From the NCBI RefSeq assembly GCF_012726265.1, contig NZ_JAASAG010000003.1, forward strand, positions 484,522 through 548,521: a stretch of DNA of 64,000 nt. Reading direction: 5' to 3'. The notes below the pieces were generated by a model. That model was not told the origin of the DNA. It saw nothing but the letters and a program-made list of their open reading frames with translations, and searched no databases. This document shows positions 17,834 through 28,841 of this stretch, piece by piece. Origin of the DNA: Streptomyces sp. HNM0575 (lineage in GTDB: Bacteria > Actinomycetota > Actinomycetes > Streptomycetales > Streptomycetaceae). A program made the translations under genes and the position numbers. Position 1 is the stretch's first letter. The number at the start of each line of letters is the position of its first letter.

Positions 17834-18334
17834 ATGACCGAGGACGAAGGCCACGACCCGGGGGCGGAGCCGGAGGACGAGGGGATCCCGGACCTTCAGG
17901 ACGGCTCGCCCGAGGCGGAGATGGCCAGCGACCCCCAACGGGCGCCCGTGCCGGGGGACGAGCCCGTGGCCGTCGAGAGTTACGGCACGACCTTCACCGA
18001 GCAGGTGGAGGGTGAATCCCTCGACGAGCGCCTGTCGGAGGAGGAGCCCGACGTCGGGGACGAGGAGGCCGAGCAGCTCGCCGACGAGCAGGCGGGACAG
18101 CTCAGCGACGACCCGCTGTCGTGGCGGGCGGCCAACCAGGACACCTTCTCCACGGCGTCACCGGCGCAAGGGCTGTCGGGGGAGGAGACAGCCATGCATG
18201 TGGCGGAGGACGACGAGCGCGAACTCGGCCTGGATCTGGAGGAGATCGAGTCGGCGGCGGAGGGGCCGGACCACCGGCCCGCCCGTGTGGAAGGGCCGCA
18301 GCAGGTCGACCTGGACACCGACGAGGACCAGTAA
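17834..18334 (+). CDS. Acidic DUF5709 protein
   Basis: This 166-residue, strongly acidic and probably disordered protein carries the DUF5709 signature YGTTFTEQVEGESLDERLSEE and a second conserved part DTFSTASPAQGLSGEETAMH. Members are restricted to Actinobacteria and often look stress-related. The ATG at 17834 has GGAGG 7 bases upstream, and an earlier in-frame start at 17771 has none. Function unknown. Confidence 0.8.
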   Translation: MTEDEGHDPGAEPEDEGIPDLQDGSPEAEMASDPQRAPVPGDEPVAVESYGTTFTEQVEGESLDERLSEEEPDVGDEEAEQLADEQAGQLSDDPLSWRAANQDTFSTASPAQGLSGEETAMHVAEDDERELGLDLEEIESAAEGPDHRPARVEGPQQVDLDTDEDQ

Positions 18335-18345
18335 CGGCACTGGGG

Positions 18346-18368
18346 CCCGCGGGAGTTCGTCCCGCGGG
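18346..18368. terminator. Hairpin CCCGCGGGA-GTTCG-TCCCGCGGG
   Basis: A 9-bp perfect stem with a 5-base loop lies 11 bases after the DUF5709 stop, before the convergent Rpf-M23 gene. It is a likely factor-independent style terminator without T-run. Confidence 0.65.
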
Positions 18369-18394
18369 TTCCGCTGTGCGGTGCTCTCGCCGTC

Positions 18395-18453
18395 GCACTC
18401 TCCGCGGGAGCACTCTCCGTTGGGCACTCTTCGCGGGAGCACTCTCCGCGGGT
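18395..18453. repeat. Four imperfect 14-15-bp tandem units (GCACTCTCCGCGGGA)
   Basis: The units begin at 18395, 18410, 18425 and 18439 and run up to the stop codon of the convergent wall-hydrolase gene. They differ at one to three positions. Confidence 0.75.
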
Positions 18454-18454
18454 G

Positions 18455-19936
<1,482 letters not shown>

Positions 19937-20134
19937 TCAAGGGAGTTACGGAGCGTCAGTGGGGTTTACGGAGCGCGCCCACGATACGTTCGGCGCCGAA
20001 AAGGTCACAAGGGGTCACGAGAAGTCGCACAGAGGCACACAGCGTCGCAACAGCACGGACGGCTCCGGCGAAGAGGGCAGCGAGAGAGTGCCAACGGGGC
20101 AGCGGGAGCCGCGGCAGAAGCCGGGCGGGGACGG

Positions 20135-20911
20135 TCAGGAGCCGAGGTCGCGCTCGCGCACCAGGCGGTTGACGGCCCGGTCGGCGAAGCCCTCCTCCAG
20201 ATAGACCTCGCACACGAGCGCGCCCGTGCCGGACAGGTCGTGCTCCACCTCGTAGAGGCTGATCTCGGAGCCGTCGGCCAGCAGGAACGCGTGCTCGTAG
20301 ACGGTGCACCACACCTGCCACTCGTGCGCCAGCACCTGCGGCTTCGGCACGGGCAGGATCTCGTGGCCCCTTGCGCTCTCCAGCAGGCGGGCGACGTCCT
20401 CGCCGGGGCGGTCGTCGTTCTCGGCGCGGCGCAGCAGCCGTCGTGCGTGATCGGGGGAGCCGGTCTCGCTGTAGGTGCGGCGGCCGAAGGGATGGTCGGC
20501 CGTCAGCAGGAGTTCGACGGGCACCTCGCGGGTGGTGCCGTACCGCCTGCCGCGCGGCCCGCGGGCGGCGGCCCTGTGCGACTGCTGCACCCGGCTCTCG
20601 GAGCGGACCAGCGCCTCTTCGCTCTCGTACACCTCGTGCAGGACGCCCTCGCCGCCCGGACCCTCGTCGTAGCTCAGCTCCCACAGCGACAGCAGCTGTC
20701 CGTCGGGAAGCAGGAAGACGTGACGGTGGCTGCTGCACCGCAGGCTCGGTGCGGGCGCCTTGCGCTGCCGCCAGCCGTGCAGCTCGACGTGGCACAGCAG
20801 CGCCCCGTCGAGGCGGGCGAGGACGGCGTCGGAGACGTCGAAGGGATTCCGGGCACGCGCCAGCAGTTCCCGCACATGCTCAGCAGGCGTCGGAACTGCT
20901 TCCATGCCCAT
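20135..20911 (-). CDS. DUF6227 family protein
   Basis: This 258-residue protein belongs to the Streptomyces DUF6227 family. It contains two related halves, each with an L(L/A)DG(Q/S) strand and a LWE or LYEVEHD strand (HRHVFLLPDGQLLSLWEL and EHAFLLADGSEISLYEVEHD). The start EHVRELLARARNPFDV is typical. The ATG at 20911 is chosen because GGGGAGG lies 9 bases upstream, and a second ATG is 6 bases further in. Function is unknown and no membrane segment is seen. Confidence 0.8.
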   Translation of the reverse strand: MGMEAVPTPAEHVRELLARARNPFDVSDAVLARLDGALLCHVELHGWRQRKAPAPSLRCSSHRHVFLLPDGQLLSLWELSYDEGPGGEGVLHEVYESEEALVRSESRVQQSHRAAARGPRGRRYGTTREVPVELLLTADHPFGRRTYSETGSPDHARRLLRRAENDDRPGEDVARLLESARGHEILPVPKPQVLAHEWQVWCTVYEHAFLLADGSEISLYEVEHDLSGTGALVCEVYLEEGFADRAVNRLVRERDLGS

Positions 20912-21107
20912 GGCGGAGCCCCTCCCCGGCATATACCACCTGACGATCCCCGCAGGCACACACCGTAGTCCGGGGAGCACTCTCACGGGAGAGGATTCGA
21001 TGGAATTCCGGTGCGGGAAGCGGAACTTCCCTGGCGAGTGCTGTGTAGCTCCTTTGAAGGCGGGTACCGCGCCTCGCACAGCCCCTCGGCAGCGAGAGGA
21101 GGCCGCC

Positions 21108-21752
21108 ATGCAGTTCCGTGACCGCCGCGAGGCCGGAAAGGCCCTCGCGGAGAAGCTGAGCGGACGGCGCGAAGACGGACGGCTGCCGGATCCCGTGGTA
21201 CTGGCCCTGCCGCGCGGCGGAGTCCCCGTGGCCGACGAGATCGCCCGGGTGCTGGGCGCACCGCTCGACGTGGTCGTCGCCCGCAAGATCGGTGCTCCTT
21301 TCCAGCCGGAGCTGGGCGTCGGCGCCGTGGCGGGCGACGCGCCCCCCGTCTACGACCCTGTTCTGCTGGGGCAGTTGGGGCTGAGCGAGCACGAACTGGC
21401 GCCCACGGCCGAGCGCGAGCAGGCCGAGCTGAAGCGGCGCGAGGAGGCGTACCGGAAGGGCAGGGGTCCGCTGGACCTGGCCGGGCGCTCTGCCGTGCTC
21501 GTCGACGACGGGGTCGCCACGGGGTCGACGGCGCGTGCCGCGCTGCGGGCCGTACGCCGGGCCGGTCCGGTGCGCACCGTGCTCGCCGCGCCCGTGTGCT
21601 CCCGCGAGGCGCTGGAGCAGCTGTCCGGGGACGCCGACGAGATCGTCTGCGCGTACGTGCCGCCGGCCTTCGGGTCGGTGGGCTTCTGGTACCAGGACTT
21701 CCCGCAGTTGAGCGACGAGGAGGTGCTGGACATCCTGCACGTCACCAAGTGA
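21108..21752 (+). CDS. Phosphoribosyltransferase
   Basis: This 214-residue protein has the PRPP-binding motif VLVDDGVATGSTARAA near residues 128-143 and an N-terminal LALPRGGVPVADEIA segment, typical of the stand-alone ComF/erythromycin-esterase-linked phosphoribosyltransferases of Actinobacteria. PELGVGAVA and the C-terminal VGFWYQDFPQLSDEEV complete the family pattern. The ATG is preceded by GAGAGGAGG, 5 bases away. The acceptor base is unknown. Confidence 0.9.
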   Translation: MQFRDRREAGKALAEKLSGRREDGRLPDPVVLALPRGGVPVADEIARVLGAPLDVVVARKIGAPFQPELGVGAVAGDAPPVYDPVLLGQLGLSEHELAPTAEREQAELKRREEAYRKGRGPLDLAGRSAVLVDDGVATGSTARAALRAVRRAGPVRTVLAAPVCSREALEQLSGDADEIVCAYVPPAFGSVGFWYQDFPQLSDEEVLDILHVTK

Positions 21753-21790
21753 CGTCCGCACCAAGTGACGTCCGCACCAAGTGACCTCCG
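21743..21790. repeat. Three 16-bp tandem units spanning a stop codon
   Basis: CACCAAGTGACGTCCG is repeated three times (the last with one change), starting within the last codons of the phosphoribosyltransferase gene. The ancestral stop TGA is thus triplicated in frame-shifted copies. Confidence 0.85.
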
Positions 21791-21791
21791 C

Positions 21792-21836
21792 GCGCGGTGC
21801 CGCGGGCCGATTCCGTACCGGCCCGCGGCACCGCGC
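21792..21836. terminator. Bidirectional terminator with perfect 18-bp stem
   Basis: GCGCGGTGCCGCGGGCCG pairs fully with its complement ending at 21836 across a 9-base loop. It lies between the convergent phosphoribosyltransferase and alcohol dehydrogenase genes, so it should end both. Confidence 0.85.
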
Positions 21837-21849
21837 CTCGTACCCCCGG

Positions 21850-23031
21850 CTACGGCTTGAACACCACCTTCACCGCACCGTCGGCCTTCTTCTGGAACAT
21901 CTCGTATGCCTCGGGCGCCTGCGCGAGGGGCAGATGGTGCGTGGCGAAGTCGTCCACCCCGAGCACGTCCTCGTCCGTGAGCAGCGGGAGGATGTCCGGC
22001 ACCCAGCGCTTGACGTTGGCCTGTCCCATGCGCAGCTGGATCTGCTTGTCGAACAGCGTCATCATCGGCAGCGGGTCGGCGGCGCCGCCGTAGAGGCCGG
22101 AGAGCGAGATCGTCCCGCCGCGGCGCACGATGTCGATCGCGTGCTGGAACGCGGCCAGCCGGTCGACTCCGGCCTTCGCGAGGGCCTTCTCGGCGAGCTT
22201 GCCGGGCAGCATCCCGCCCACGGACTGCGCGACCTTGCCCGCGACGTTGCCGTGCGCCTCCATGCCGACCGCGTCGATGACGGCGTCGGTGCCCCGGCCG
22301 TCGGTCAACTCCCGTACGGCCGCGCCGATGTCGTCGTGCTCGGTGACGTCCAGCACCTCCACTCCGCGGGCGCGCGTCCGTGCCAGCCGCTCGGGAACCA
22401 GGTCGATGCCGATGACCTTGCGGGCGCCGCGGTGCAGCGCGATACGGCACGCCATGTCGCCGATCGGGCCGAGCCCGATGACGGCCAGGGTGCCGTCCTT
22501 GGGGACGTCGGCGTACTCCACGGCCTGCCAGGCGGTGGGCAGCACGTCGGAGAGGAACAGGAAACGGTCGTCCGCGGGACCCTCGGGGATCTTGACCGGG
22601 CCGTACTGGGCCTGCGGTACGCGCAGATACTCGGCCTGCGCGCCGGGCACCGCGCCGTAGAGCTTGGTGTAGCCGAACAGCGGCGCACCCATGCCCTGTT
22701 CACGCACCTGGGTCGTCTCGCACTGGGTCTGAAGCCCCTGATCGCACATGAAGCAGGAGCCGCACGCGATCTGGAACGGCACCACCACGCGGTCGCCGGC
22801 CTTCAGCCCCTGGACCTTCGTGCCGACCTCCTCGATGACGCCCATGGGCTCGTGTCCGAGGATGTCGCCCGGGGTCATCATCGGTGTCAGCACCTCGTAG
22901 AGATGCAGGTCGGAGCCGCACAGGCCGCTCGACGTGATCCGTATGACCGCGTCGGTCGGTTCCTTGACGGCGGGGTCGGGCACCTCCGTGACCTGCACAT
23001 CCCGCTTGCCCTGCCAGACGGCAGCCTTCAT
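21850..23031 (-). CDS. Zinc-dependent alcohol dehydrogenase (MDR family)
   Basis: This 393-residue medium-chain dehydrogenase resembles glutathione-independent formaldehyde and threonine dehydrogenases. Catalytic-zinc ligands sit in GLCGSDLH and GHEP, structural-zinc cysteines in [15 protein letters not shown], and the Rossmann motif is [11 protein letters not shown]. It includes the longer insert ([16 protein letters not shown]) of this subfamily. It probably oxidises an aldehyde hydrate or alcohol with NAD in the cytosol. Its promoter region is shared with the divergent FAD-Rieske gene. Confidence 0.9.
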   Translation of the reverse strand: MKAAVWQGKRDVQVTEVPDPAVKEPTDAVIRITSSGLCGSDLHLYEVLTPMMTPGDILGHEPMGVIEEVGTKVQGLKAGDRVVVPFQIACGSCFMCDQGLQTQCETTQVREQGMGAPLFGYTKLYGAVPGAQAEYLRVPQAQYGPVKIPEGPADDRFLFLSDVLPTAWQAVEYADVPKDGTLAVIGLGPIGDMACRIALHRGARKVIGIDLVPERLARTRARGVEVLDVTEHDDIGAAVRELTDGRGTDAVIDAVGMEAHGNVAGKVAQSVGGMLPGKLAEKALAKAGVDRLAAFQHAIDIVRRGGTISLSGLYGGAADPLPMMTLFDKQIQLRMGQANVKRWVPDILPLLTDEDVLGVDDFATHHLPLAQAPEAYEMFQKKADGAVKVVFKP

Positions 23032-23366
23032 TCGTCATCACCTCCGTCGAAGGGCGCCCGGGTGCCCTTGGCGGCGCGGGCGGACACGTGGGTGAGGGCC
23101 GGAAACCCGCTGTCACGCGTGACCCGTGCGGCGACGGGCATCACAGCAGGGTCGGACAGCACGACGGCGGGCGGGAGCCGCAGCAGGAGCGCGGCCCGCG
23201 CCGAGTCACGGGGGACGGACGGCCACGCACGTGCGCGCAGCGGGAACGGGGGCGCGCGCACCGGCGTGCCGAGCCTGGGCGTGCCCGGCAGCACGCCCAT
23301 GCCCAGCAAGACCCGGACGAGCCGGACCGGCCGGCGAGCCGCGGACCACACGAACGAGGAGCAGCG
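23032..23366. other. Divergent intergenic region
   Basis: This is 335 bp between the zinc dehydrogenase (-) and the FAD-Rieske gene (+). It is uniformly GC-rich. The frame upstream of 23367 is open, but it has no ribosome binding site and encodes only an Arg/Pro-rich stretch. No clear operator was seen. Confidence 0.5.
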
Positions 23367-24914
23367 GTGACCACACTGCCCGTCGGTTACGAGTCCTACT
23401 GGATGCTGTCCGCGGGGGCCGCCCCCCATACCCCGCTTCCGCCCGGGAGCGTCACGGAAGTTGACGTCGCGGTCGTCGGCGGCGGAGTCGCGGGCCTGTC
23501 CGCCGCGTGGGAGCTGGCGCGCGCCGGCCGTGGCGTCGCGGTGCTCGAATCCGACCGCATCGCCGCGGGCGTCACCGGCCACACCACCGGGAAGGTCTCC
23601 GCCCTGCACGGCATCGTCTACTCGTATCTGCGCGAGAGACGCGGAACGGAGGACGCCCGGCTCTACGCCGGCTCGCAGCAGCAGGCCATCGACCATCTGG
23701 CCGATGTGGCAGGGGAGTTGGGGATCGACTGCGACCTGGAGCGGGTCCCCGCGTACACGTTCACCGAGTCCGAGCACCACGCCGACGAGATACGCGCCGA
23801 GGCCGAGGCCGCCCGCGAGGCCGGTCTGCCCGCCTCCTTCGTCACCGAGACGGGACTGCCCTTCCCGGTGCGCGCCGCCGTACGGGTCGAGAACCAGGCC
23901 CAGTTCCACCCGCGCAAGTACCTGCTGGCCCTCGCGGAGGATCTGCTGCGCCGCGGCGGCCGCATCCACGAGCGGACCCGCGTGACGGCGCTGGACGAGG
24001 GAGAGCCGTGCCGGGTGGTGACCGAGAACGGCGCGGAGGTCGTCGCCCGGGACGTCGTGGTGGCCACCCATTACCCCGTATTCGACCGGGCGTTGATGTT
24101 CTCCCGGCTGGAGCCCCGCCGCGAACTGGTCGTCTCCGCGCTGCTGCCCGCCGGGCAGGACCCGCAGGGCGCGTACCTCACTCCGGAACGCGGCACCCGG
24201 TCGGTGCGCACCGCGCCCTATCCGTTCGGGGAGGGGAAGCGGCTGCTGATCGTCACCGGTGAGAAGTTCACTCCGGGGACCGCCGGGCAGGGCTCGGTGA
24301 GCGCCGGGTACGAGCGGCTGGCGGCGTGGACGTACGAGCGCTTCCCCGACGCCCGCCTCGTCCACCGGTGGGCGACCCAGGACAACGACACCACGGACCG
24401 CGTGCCGTACATCGGCGCCTTCCACCCGGCCTCGCAGCACACCTGGGTGGCCACCGGGTTCGGCGGCTGGGGCATGTCCGGCGGCGTGCTCGCCGGGCAG
24501 CTGCTCACCGACTGCATCACCGGCCGGCCGCTGCCGCCCTGGGCGAGGCTGTACGAGCCGCGGCGGCTCAGCCCCCGTGAGGCGCCGGCGGTGCTGCGCT
24601 TCCAGTCGACGGTCGCGGGACGGTTCGTGGGGGACCGGCTGCGGTCGTCGTACGCCGACTCCGTCGACGAGATCGCTCCGGGGACGGGGGCGATCGTGCG
24701 GGTACGGGGGCGGCGCTGTGCCGTGCACCGCACGCCCGAGGGCGAGGTGCGGGCGCTCTCGCCGAGGTGCACTCATCTGGGCTGCCTGGTGCGGTTCAAC
24801 GACGCGGAGGGCGCGTGGGAGTGCCCCTGCCACGGATCGCGCTTCGACACCGAGGGCAGGGTGATCCAGGGTCCGGCGACGAGACCGCTGGAGCGGCGGG
24901 AAGACGTGAGGTAG
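23367..24914 (+). CDS. FAD-dependent oxidoreductase with C-terminal Rieske domain
   Basis: This 515-residue fusion has an N-terminal DAO-type FAD domain ([21 protein letters not shown] near 33) and [19 protein letters not shown] features of the YhbO/IPA-oxidase group. A C-terminal Rieske [2Fe-2S] domain (about 425-510) carries CTHLGC and CPCHGSRF. It probably moves electrons between flavin and the iron-sulfur centre on an amine or aldehyde substrate; the substrate is unknown. The GTG at 23367 has GAGGAG 5 bases upstream. Confidence 0.88.
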   Translation: MTTLPVGYESYWMLSAGAAPHTPLPPGSVTEVDVAVVGGGVAGLSAAWELARAGRGVAVLESDRIAAGVTGHTTGKVSALHGIVYSYLRERRGTEDARLYAGSQQQAIDHLADVAGELGIDCDLERVPAYTFTESEHHADEIRAEAEAAREAGLPASFVTETGLPFPVRAAVRVENQAQFHPRKYLLALAEDLLRRGGRIHERTRVTALDEGEPCRVVTENGAEVVARDVVVATHYPVFDRALMFSRLEPRRELVVSALLPAGQDPQGAYLTPERGTRSVRTAPYPFGEGKRLLIVTGEKFTPGTAGQGSVSAGYERLAAWTYERFPDARLVHRWATQDNDTTDRVPYIGAFHPASQHTWVATGFGGWGMSGGVLAGQLLTDCITGRPLPPWARLYEPRRLSPREAPAVLRFQSTVAGRFVGDRLRSSYADSVDEIAPGTGAIVRVRGRRCAVHRTPEGEVRALSPRCTHLGCLVRFNDAEGAWECPCHGSRFDTEGRVIQGPATRPLERREDVR

Positions 24915-25220
24915 GGCGTACGGGAGCGGGGCGGAGACGGGGGCCCGGCTGAGGCGGGGGCGGGGCGGGAACGCGAGCGGATCTGCGGGCGGTCCGCGGG
25001 CGGACGCGAACCGGAGCGGAGGCGAACCGGAGCGGAGGCGAACCGGAGCGGCCGGGAACGAGGGCGGCCGGGAACGGGAGCGCCTCGTGGACTCCGGCCG
25101 CGGACCGCTTGTTCATCTGACCGGGTTAGCCGTGCGGGTGAGCCCGACGTAGCGCCGGGATCGGGCCACGGGCCGTGCCTAGCATGCGGAATCCCACATT
25201 CCGCGGAGGTGTACAGGCCC
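24915..25220. other. Intergenic region with short repeats
   Basis: This is about 300 bp upstream of the LCP gene. Apart from a 16-bp tandem repeat (25006-25051) and GC-rich filler it shows nothing I can name. AT-richer DNA at 25100-25200 probably holds the LCP promoter. Confidence 0.5.
25006..25051. repeat. Nearly three copies of a 16-bp tandem unit
   Basis: The unit GCGAACCGGAGCGGAG starts at 25006, 25022 and 25038, the last lacking two bases. It is non-coding and lies before the LCP gene. Confidence 0.8.
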
Positions 25221-26804
25221 ATGTCCTCGTCCTCTTCGTCCCGCCCCACTCGCCCCACTCGCCCCGCTCCGCTCGCCGCGGAGCCGTCGCGTCCGTGCCG
25301 GAATCCGTCTCAGCGTCCGCGCCCGCGCCCGCGTGCGCGCCGCATGCTCGCCGTCTCCTGTGCCGTCGTCGCCGCCCTCACCTGCGGGGCAGGTGCCGGG
25401 GTGCAGGCACGGCCGGGCGCCGGCGACGTGTCCGCGCCGCCCGGCGGTTCCGACCTCGTGAGCGACGTCTTCGACAAGATCCCCGAGTCCGGCCGCCCCG
25501 CACGCGGCCCCGGCGTCAACATCCTCATCGCCGGACTCGACCGGCGGGAGGGCCTGTCGAAGGAGACCAGGGACCGCCTGCACGTGAACGGGCAGCAGTG
25601 CGACTGCACCGACGTGCTGATGCTGCTCCACATCTCCGCCGACCGTGACCGCGTGAGCGTGGTCGGCATTCCCCGCGACTCCTATGTGCGCTTCGCGCGC
25701 CACCGCGACCACGGGAAGGGCTTCGGAAAGATCACCGGACGCACCACGCGCCACCTCGGCAAGATCAACAGCACATACGCACACGGCGGTCCGGCCCTCA
25801 CCGTACGCACCGTCGAGCAGGTCACCGGCGTTCGCGTCGACCACTACGCCGAGACCGACTTCGCCGGGTTCGAGAAGGCCGTCGACCGCCTCGGCGGCGC
25901 GCAGGTGTGCACGGACGAGCCGCTGGTGGACGAGAACAGCGGCCTGCGGCTGGCGAAGGGCACGCATCTGCTGGAGGGAGACGAGGCGCTGCACTATGTG
26001 CGGGCACGGCATGTCGCGCCGCCCGGCGACCTCGGCCGGATGCGCCGTCAGCAGCATGTGCTCGGAGAACTGCTGCGCACACTGACGAGCGACCGCACGG
26101 CGAGCCACCCGGCCGAAGTGGTGCGCGCGGCCCTGGCGTTGCGCGGTTCGGTGCGCTGGGACAAGGGCTTCACCATGGAGCGCCTGGCGCGGCTCGCCCG
26201 CGAACTGCACGGACTGACGCCGCGGCGCACGGAGTTCGCGACGGTGCCGATCAGCGACTTCGACCACCGTGCGCCCGTATGGGGTTCGACCCTGAGATGG
26301 GACGAGCCGCGTGCACGGGGCCTGTTCGCGGATCTGCGTGCGGACCGGCCGGTCACCGGCGACCCCGTGACGGGGCCCGCGCCGGGAGCGACCCCCGTGC
26401 CGTACCGGCCCGAGGAGGTCACCGTCCGCGTGGCCGGCAGCGGCGAGACGGCGGCGCGCATCGCACAGGACCTTCGCGACAACGGCTTCAACGTCCTCGG
26501 CGCGCGCGGCCGTACGCCCTCCGGACCACGCGCCGGACGTACGGAGATCACCTACGACTCCTACTGGGAGCGCAAGGCGAGCACCATCGCGGCGGCTATG
26601 CCCGGTGCCGTGCTGCACGCGGAGAAGGTGGCGGGCACCAAGCACTCGGCGGTCTTCACGGTGCGGCCCGGCACCGAGGGCACCGGCGTCGCCGATGTCG
26701 TCTACGACCGCAGCAGCGTCGAAGGCGCGCCGGTGCGGGGCGACCAGCTCGACTGCGACGGCAGCACGCCGCACGACCGGCCTGGGCGGTCGGACAAGTC
26801 CTGA
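25221..26804 (+). CDS. LytR-CpsA-Psr (LCP) family protein with LytR_C domain
   Basis: This 527-residue wall protein has an Arg/Pro-rich cytosolic N terminus and one membrane helix (about 42-62). The LCP domain (about 90-255) has the conserved GIPRDSYV and RMRRQQHV Arg positions. A LytR_C domain lies near 395-485. LCP enzymes transfer teichoic acid, arabinogalactan or capsule polymers from lipid carriers to peptidoglycan. The ATG at 25221 follows GGAGG by 11 bases, and a GTG at 25209 is an alternative. A perfect terminator hairpin follows. Confidence 0.93.
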   Translation: MSSSSSSRPTRPTRPAPLAAEPSRPCRNPSQRPRPRPRARRMLAVSCAVVAALTCGAGAGVQARPGAGDVSAPPGGSDLVSDVFDKIPESGRPARGPGVNILIAGLDRREGLSKETRDRLHVNGQQCDCTDVLMLLHISADRDRVSVVGIPRDSYVRFARHRDHGKGFGKITGRTTRHLGKINSTYAHGGPALTVRTVEQVTGVRVDHYAETDFAGFEKAVDRLGGAQVCTDEPLVDENSGLRLAKGTHLLEGDEALHYVRARHVAPPGDLGRMRRQQHVLGELLRTLTSDRTASHPAEVVRAALALRGSVRWDKGFTMERLARLARELHGLTPRRTEFATVPISDFDHRAPVWGSTLRWDEPRARGLFADLRADRPVTGDPVTGPAPGATPVPYRPEEVTVRVAGSGETAARIAQDLRDNGFNVLGARGRTPSGPRAGRTEITYDSYWERKASTIAAAMPGAVLHAEKVAGTKHSAVFTVRPGTEGTGVADVVYDRSSVEGAPVRGDQLDCDGSTPHDRPGRSDKS

Positions 26805-26810
26805 CCCCTC

Positions 26811-26856
26811 GGGAAGTCCCGGGAGTCCCGGGAGTCCCGGGAGTCCCGGGAAGTCC
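26811..26856. repeat. Five tandem GGGA(A)GTCCC units
   Basis: There are five 9-10-bp units, each itself nearly palindromic, between the LCP stop and the terminator hairpin. They may form alternative small hairpins in the 3' end. Confidence 0.85.
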
Positions 26857-26887
26857 ACGCGTGCGGACCCGGCGTCCGCACGCGTGG
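26855..26887. terminator. Perfect 14-bp stem, 5-base loop
   Basis: CCACGCGTGCGGAC pairs with GTCCGCACGCGTGG across CCGGC, between the convergent LCP and acyl-CoA dehydrogenase genes. It is a strong bidirectional terminator candidate. Confidence 0.88.
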
Positions 26888-26907
26888 GGGAGGGGAAGGA
26901 GAGAGGA

Positions 26908-28710
26908 TCAGAACCAGTCCGGCTCTGCCTCCAGCGTCGTGGTGTCGAGCGAGTCCAGCAGGTCGAACTGCGGCCCTGTACGCGGCAGTTCGTGACGGAA
27001 GAAGTACCTGGCCGCCTGCCGCTTGCCCTGGTGGAAGGCGTCCTCCTCGCCGGCCGCGGCCAGGAACTGGCCGAGCCATATCCAGGCGACGACCACATGG
27101 CCGACCGCCTCCAGATACACGGTGGCGTTGGCGAGCGCCACGGCCGGGTCGCCCGTGCCCCACACCCTCGCCGTGACCCGGGTGACCCGGTCCCACGACT
27201 CCTGGAGGGCGGCGCCGAGTTCGGCCGCCTCGCCCGCGGTGTTCAGCGCCCGCTCCACCGTCTGCCCGATGGTCTCGCCGAGGGCAACGAGACCCGCGCC
27301 CTGGTCCATCACCGCCTTGCGGCCCAGCAGATCGAGGGCCTGTATGCCGTGGGTGCCCTCGTGGATGGGGTTGAGACGGTTGTCGCGGTAGTGCTGCTCG
27401 ACGTCGTACTCGCGGGTGTAGCCGTATCCGCCGTGCACCTGGATCGCAAGGCTGTTGGCCTCCAGGCACCACTGCGAGGGCCAGCTCTTGGCGATCGGAG
27501 TCAGCACGTCCAGCAGCAGCCGGGCGTGGTCGCGTTCGTCCTCGCGCTCGGCGGTCTGCTGCTCGTCGACCAGCCGCGAGCAGTACAGCAGCAGTGCGAG
27601 CGCGCCCTCGACGTACGACTTCTGAGCGAGCAACATCCGCCGCACGTCGGCGTGTTCGATGATGGGGACCTGCGGAGCGGTGGCGTCCTTGGCGGCGACG
27701 GGCCGGCCCTGCGGACGCTCGCGGGCGTACTCCAGTGACTTCAGATAGCCGGTGTAGCCGAGGGCCATCGCTCCGGCCCCGACGCCGATGCGTGCGCCGT
27801 TCATCATGTGGAACATGTACTTGAGCCCGCAGTGCGGGAGGCCCACGAGATGGCCGACGGCGCCCGGCGCCCCGTCCGGACTGTGCGCGCCCTCACCGAA
27901 GTTGAGCAGGGCGTTGGTCGTGCCCCGGTAGCCCATCTTGTGGTTGAGCCCGGCGGTCACGACGTCGTTGCGCTCGCCGACGGTGCCGTCCGCGCCGACG
28001 AGGTGCTTGGGCACGATGAACAGGGAGAGCCCCTTGACTCCGGGCGGTGCGCCGGGAATCCGTGCGAGCACGAGGTGGACGATGTTCTCCGCGAGCTCGT
28101 GGTCGCCCGCCGAGATCCACATCTTGCTGCCGAACAGCCGGTATGTGCCGTCCTGTTGGGGTTCCGCACGGGTGGCGACGTCCGCGAGCGAGGAGCCCGC
28201 CTGCGGTTCGGACAGGCACATCGTGCCGAAGAAACGGCCGGCCATCATGGGCCGTACGTAGGTGTCGATCTGCTCGCGCGATCCGTGCTCGCACAGGAGC
28301 CGGGCGTTGCCGAGGGTGAGGAAGACATAGGCCGACGTCCCGACGTTCGCCGCCTGGAACCAGCTGAAGCACGCGGTGGTCACGAGCTGAGGCAGCTGCA
28401 TGCCGCCCAGGTCCTCGTCCATGGGCGCGGCGAGCAGATCCGCCTTGGTGAACGCGTCGAGTGCCTGCTTCGCCTCCGGCAGGGTGTGCACGCGCTCACC
28501 GTCGAAGTGCGGCTCCTGCTGGTCGTTCTTCTTGTTGTGCGTGGCGAAGTGCCGGGTGGCGATCTGCTCGCTGAGGTCGAGGACCGCGTCGAAGGTCTCG
28601 CGGGAGTGCTCGGCGAAGCGCGGGCGCCGGGTCAGTTCCTCCGCGTCCAGCCACTTGTGGAGCAGGAAGTCCAGGTCACGGCGGGAGAGGAGAAGCGACG
28701 AGGTGGCCAT
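26908..28710 (-). CDS. Long-form acyl-CoA dehydrogenase (about 600 aa)
   Basis: This 600-residue flavoprotein is of the long (FadE5/AcdA-like) dehydrogenase class. It has MCLSEPQAGSSL for FAD, GSKMWISAGDHEL, and the catalytic glutamate in NPIHEGTHGIQ. A C-terminal extension of about 130 residues ends in EPDWF, common to this class. It catalyses the first oxidation of fatty acyl-CoA. The ATG at 28710 is preferred by alignment, although a GTG 18 bases upstream is possible and neither has a strong ribosome site. A TetR-type palindrome lies 44 bases upstream. Confidence 0.92.
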   Translation of the reverse strand: MATSSLLLSRRDLDFLLHKWLDAEELTRRPRFAEHSRETFDAVLDLSEQIATRHFATHNKKNDQQEPHFDGERVHTLPEAKQALDAFTKADLLAAPMDEDLGGMQLPQLVTTACFSWFQAANVGTSAYVFLTLGNARLLCEHGSREQIDTYVRPMMAGRFFGTMCLSEPQAGSSLADVATRAEPQQDGTYRLFGSKMWISAGDHELAENIVHLVLARIPGAPPGVKGLSLFIVPKHLVGADGTVGERNDVVTAGLNHKMGYRGTTNALLNFGEGAHSPDGAPGAVGHLVGLPHCGLKYMFHMMNGARIGVGAGAMALGYTGYLKSLEYARERPQGRPVAAKDATAPQVPIIEHADVRRMLLAQKSYVEGALALLLYCSRLVDEQQTAEREDERDHARLLLDVLTPIAKSWPSQWCLEANSLAIQVHGGYGYTREYDVEQHYRDNRLNPIHEGTHGIQALDLLGRKAVMDQGAGLVALGETIGQTVERALNTAGEAAELGAALQESWDRVTRVTARVWGTGDPAVALANATVYLEAVGHVVVAWIWLGQFLAAAGEEDAFHQGKRQAARYFFRHELPRTGPQFDLLDSLDTTTLEAEPDWF

Positions 28711-28753
28711 GTGGCGTGATCCGATCACGGTCGGCGGCGTACGGGCGCATAGC

Positions 28754-28767
28754 TAAGCGCTTGCTTA
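28754..28767. promoter_or_regulatory. TetR-type operator TAAGCGCTTGCTTA
   Basis: This is an inverted repeat TAAGC-N4-GCTTA with internal AAGCGCTT, 44 bases before the dehydrogenase start. Similar AAGCGCTTGCTT sites are recognised by TetR regulators of acyl-CoA genes in Actinobacteria. The regulator gene is not adjacent. Confidence 0.6.
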
Positions 28768-28841
28768 TCGTGCGCCCGCACGGTGCCGGCTGTCAACGGC
28801 TCCCAGGAACCGCCCCGGTCGGCCCTGGGGCCGGCCCCGGG

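Noticed and set aside
23088..23366. Upstream extension of the FAD-Rieske protein
   Set aside because: The frame is open but Arg/Pro-rich, with no ribosome site; the GTG at 23367 has GAGGAG at good spacing.
25179..27098. 639-codon minus-strand frame opposite the LCP gene
   Set aside because: Its composition is Arg/Gly/Val-rich without domains, and the plus strand has a full LCP protein with motifs.
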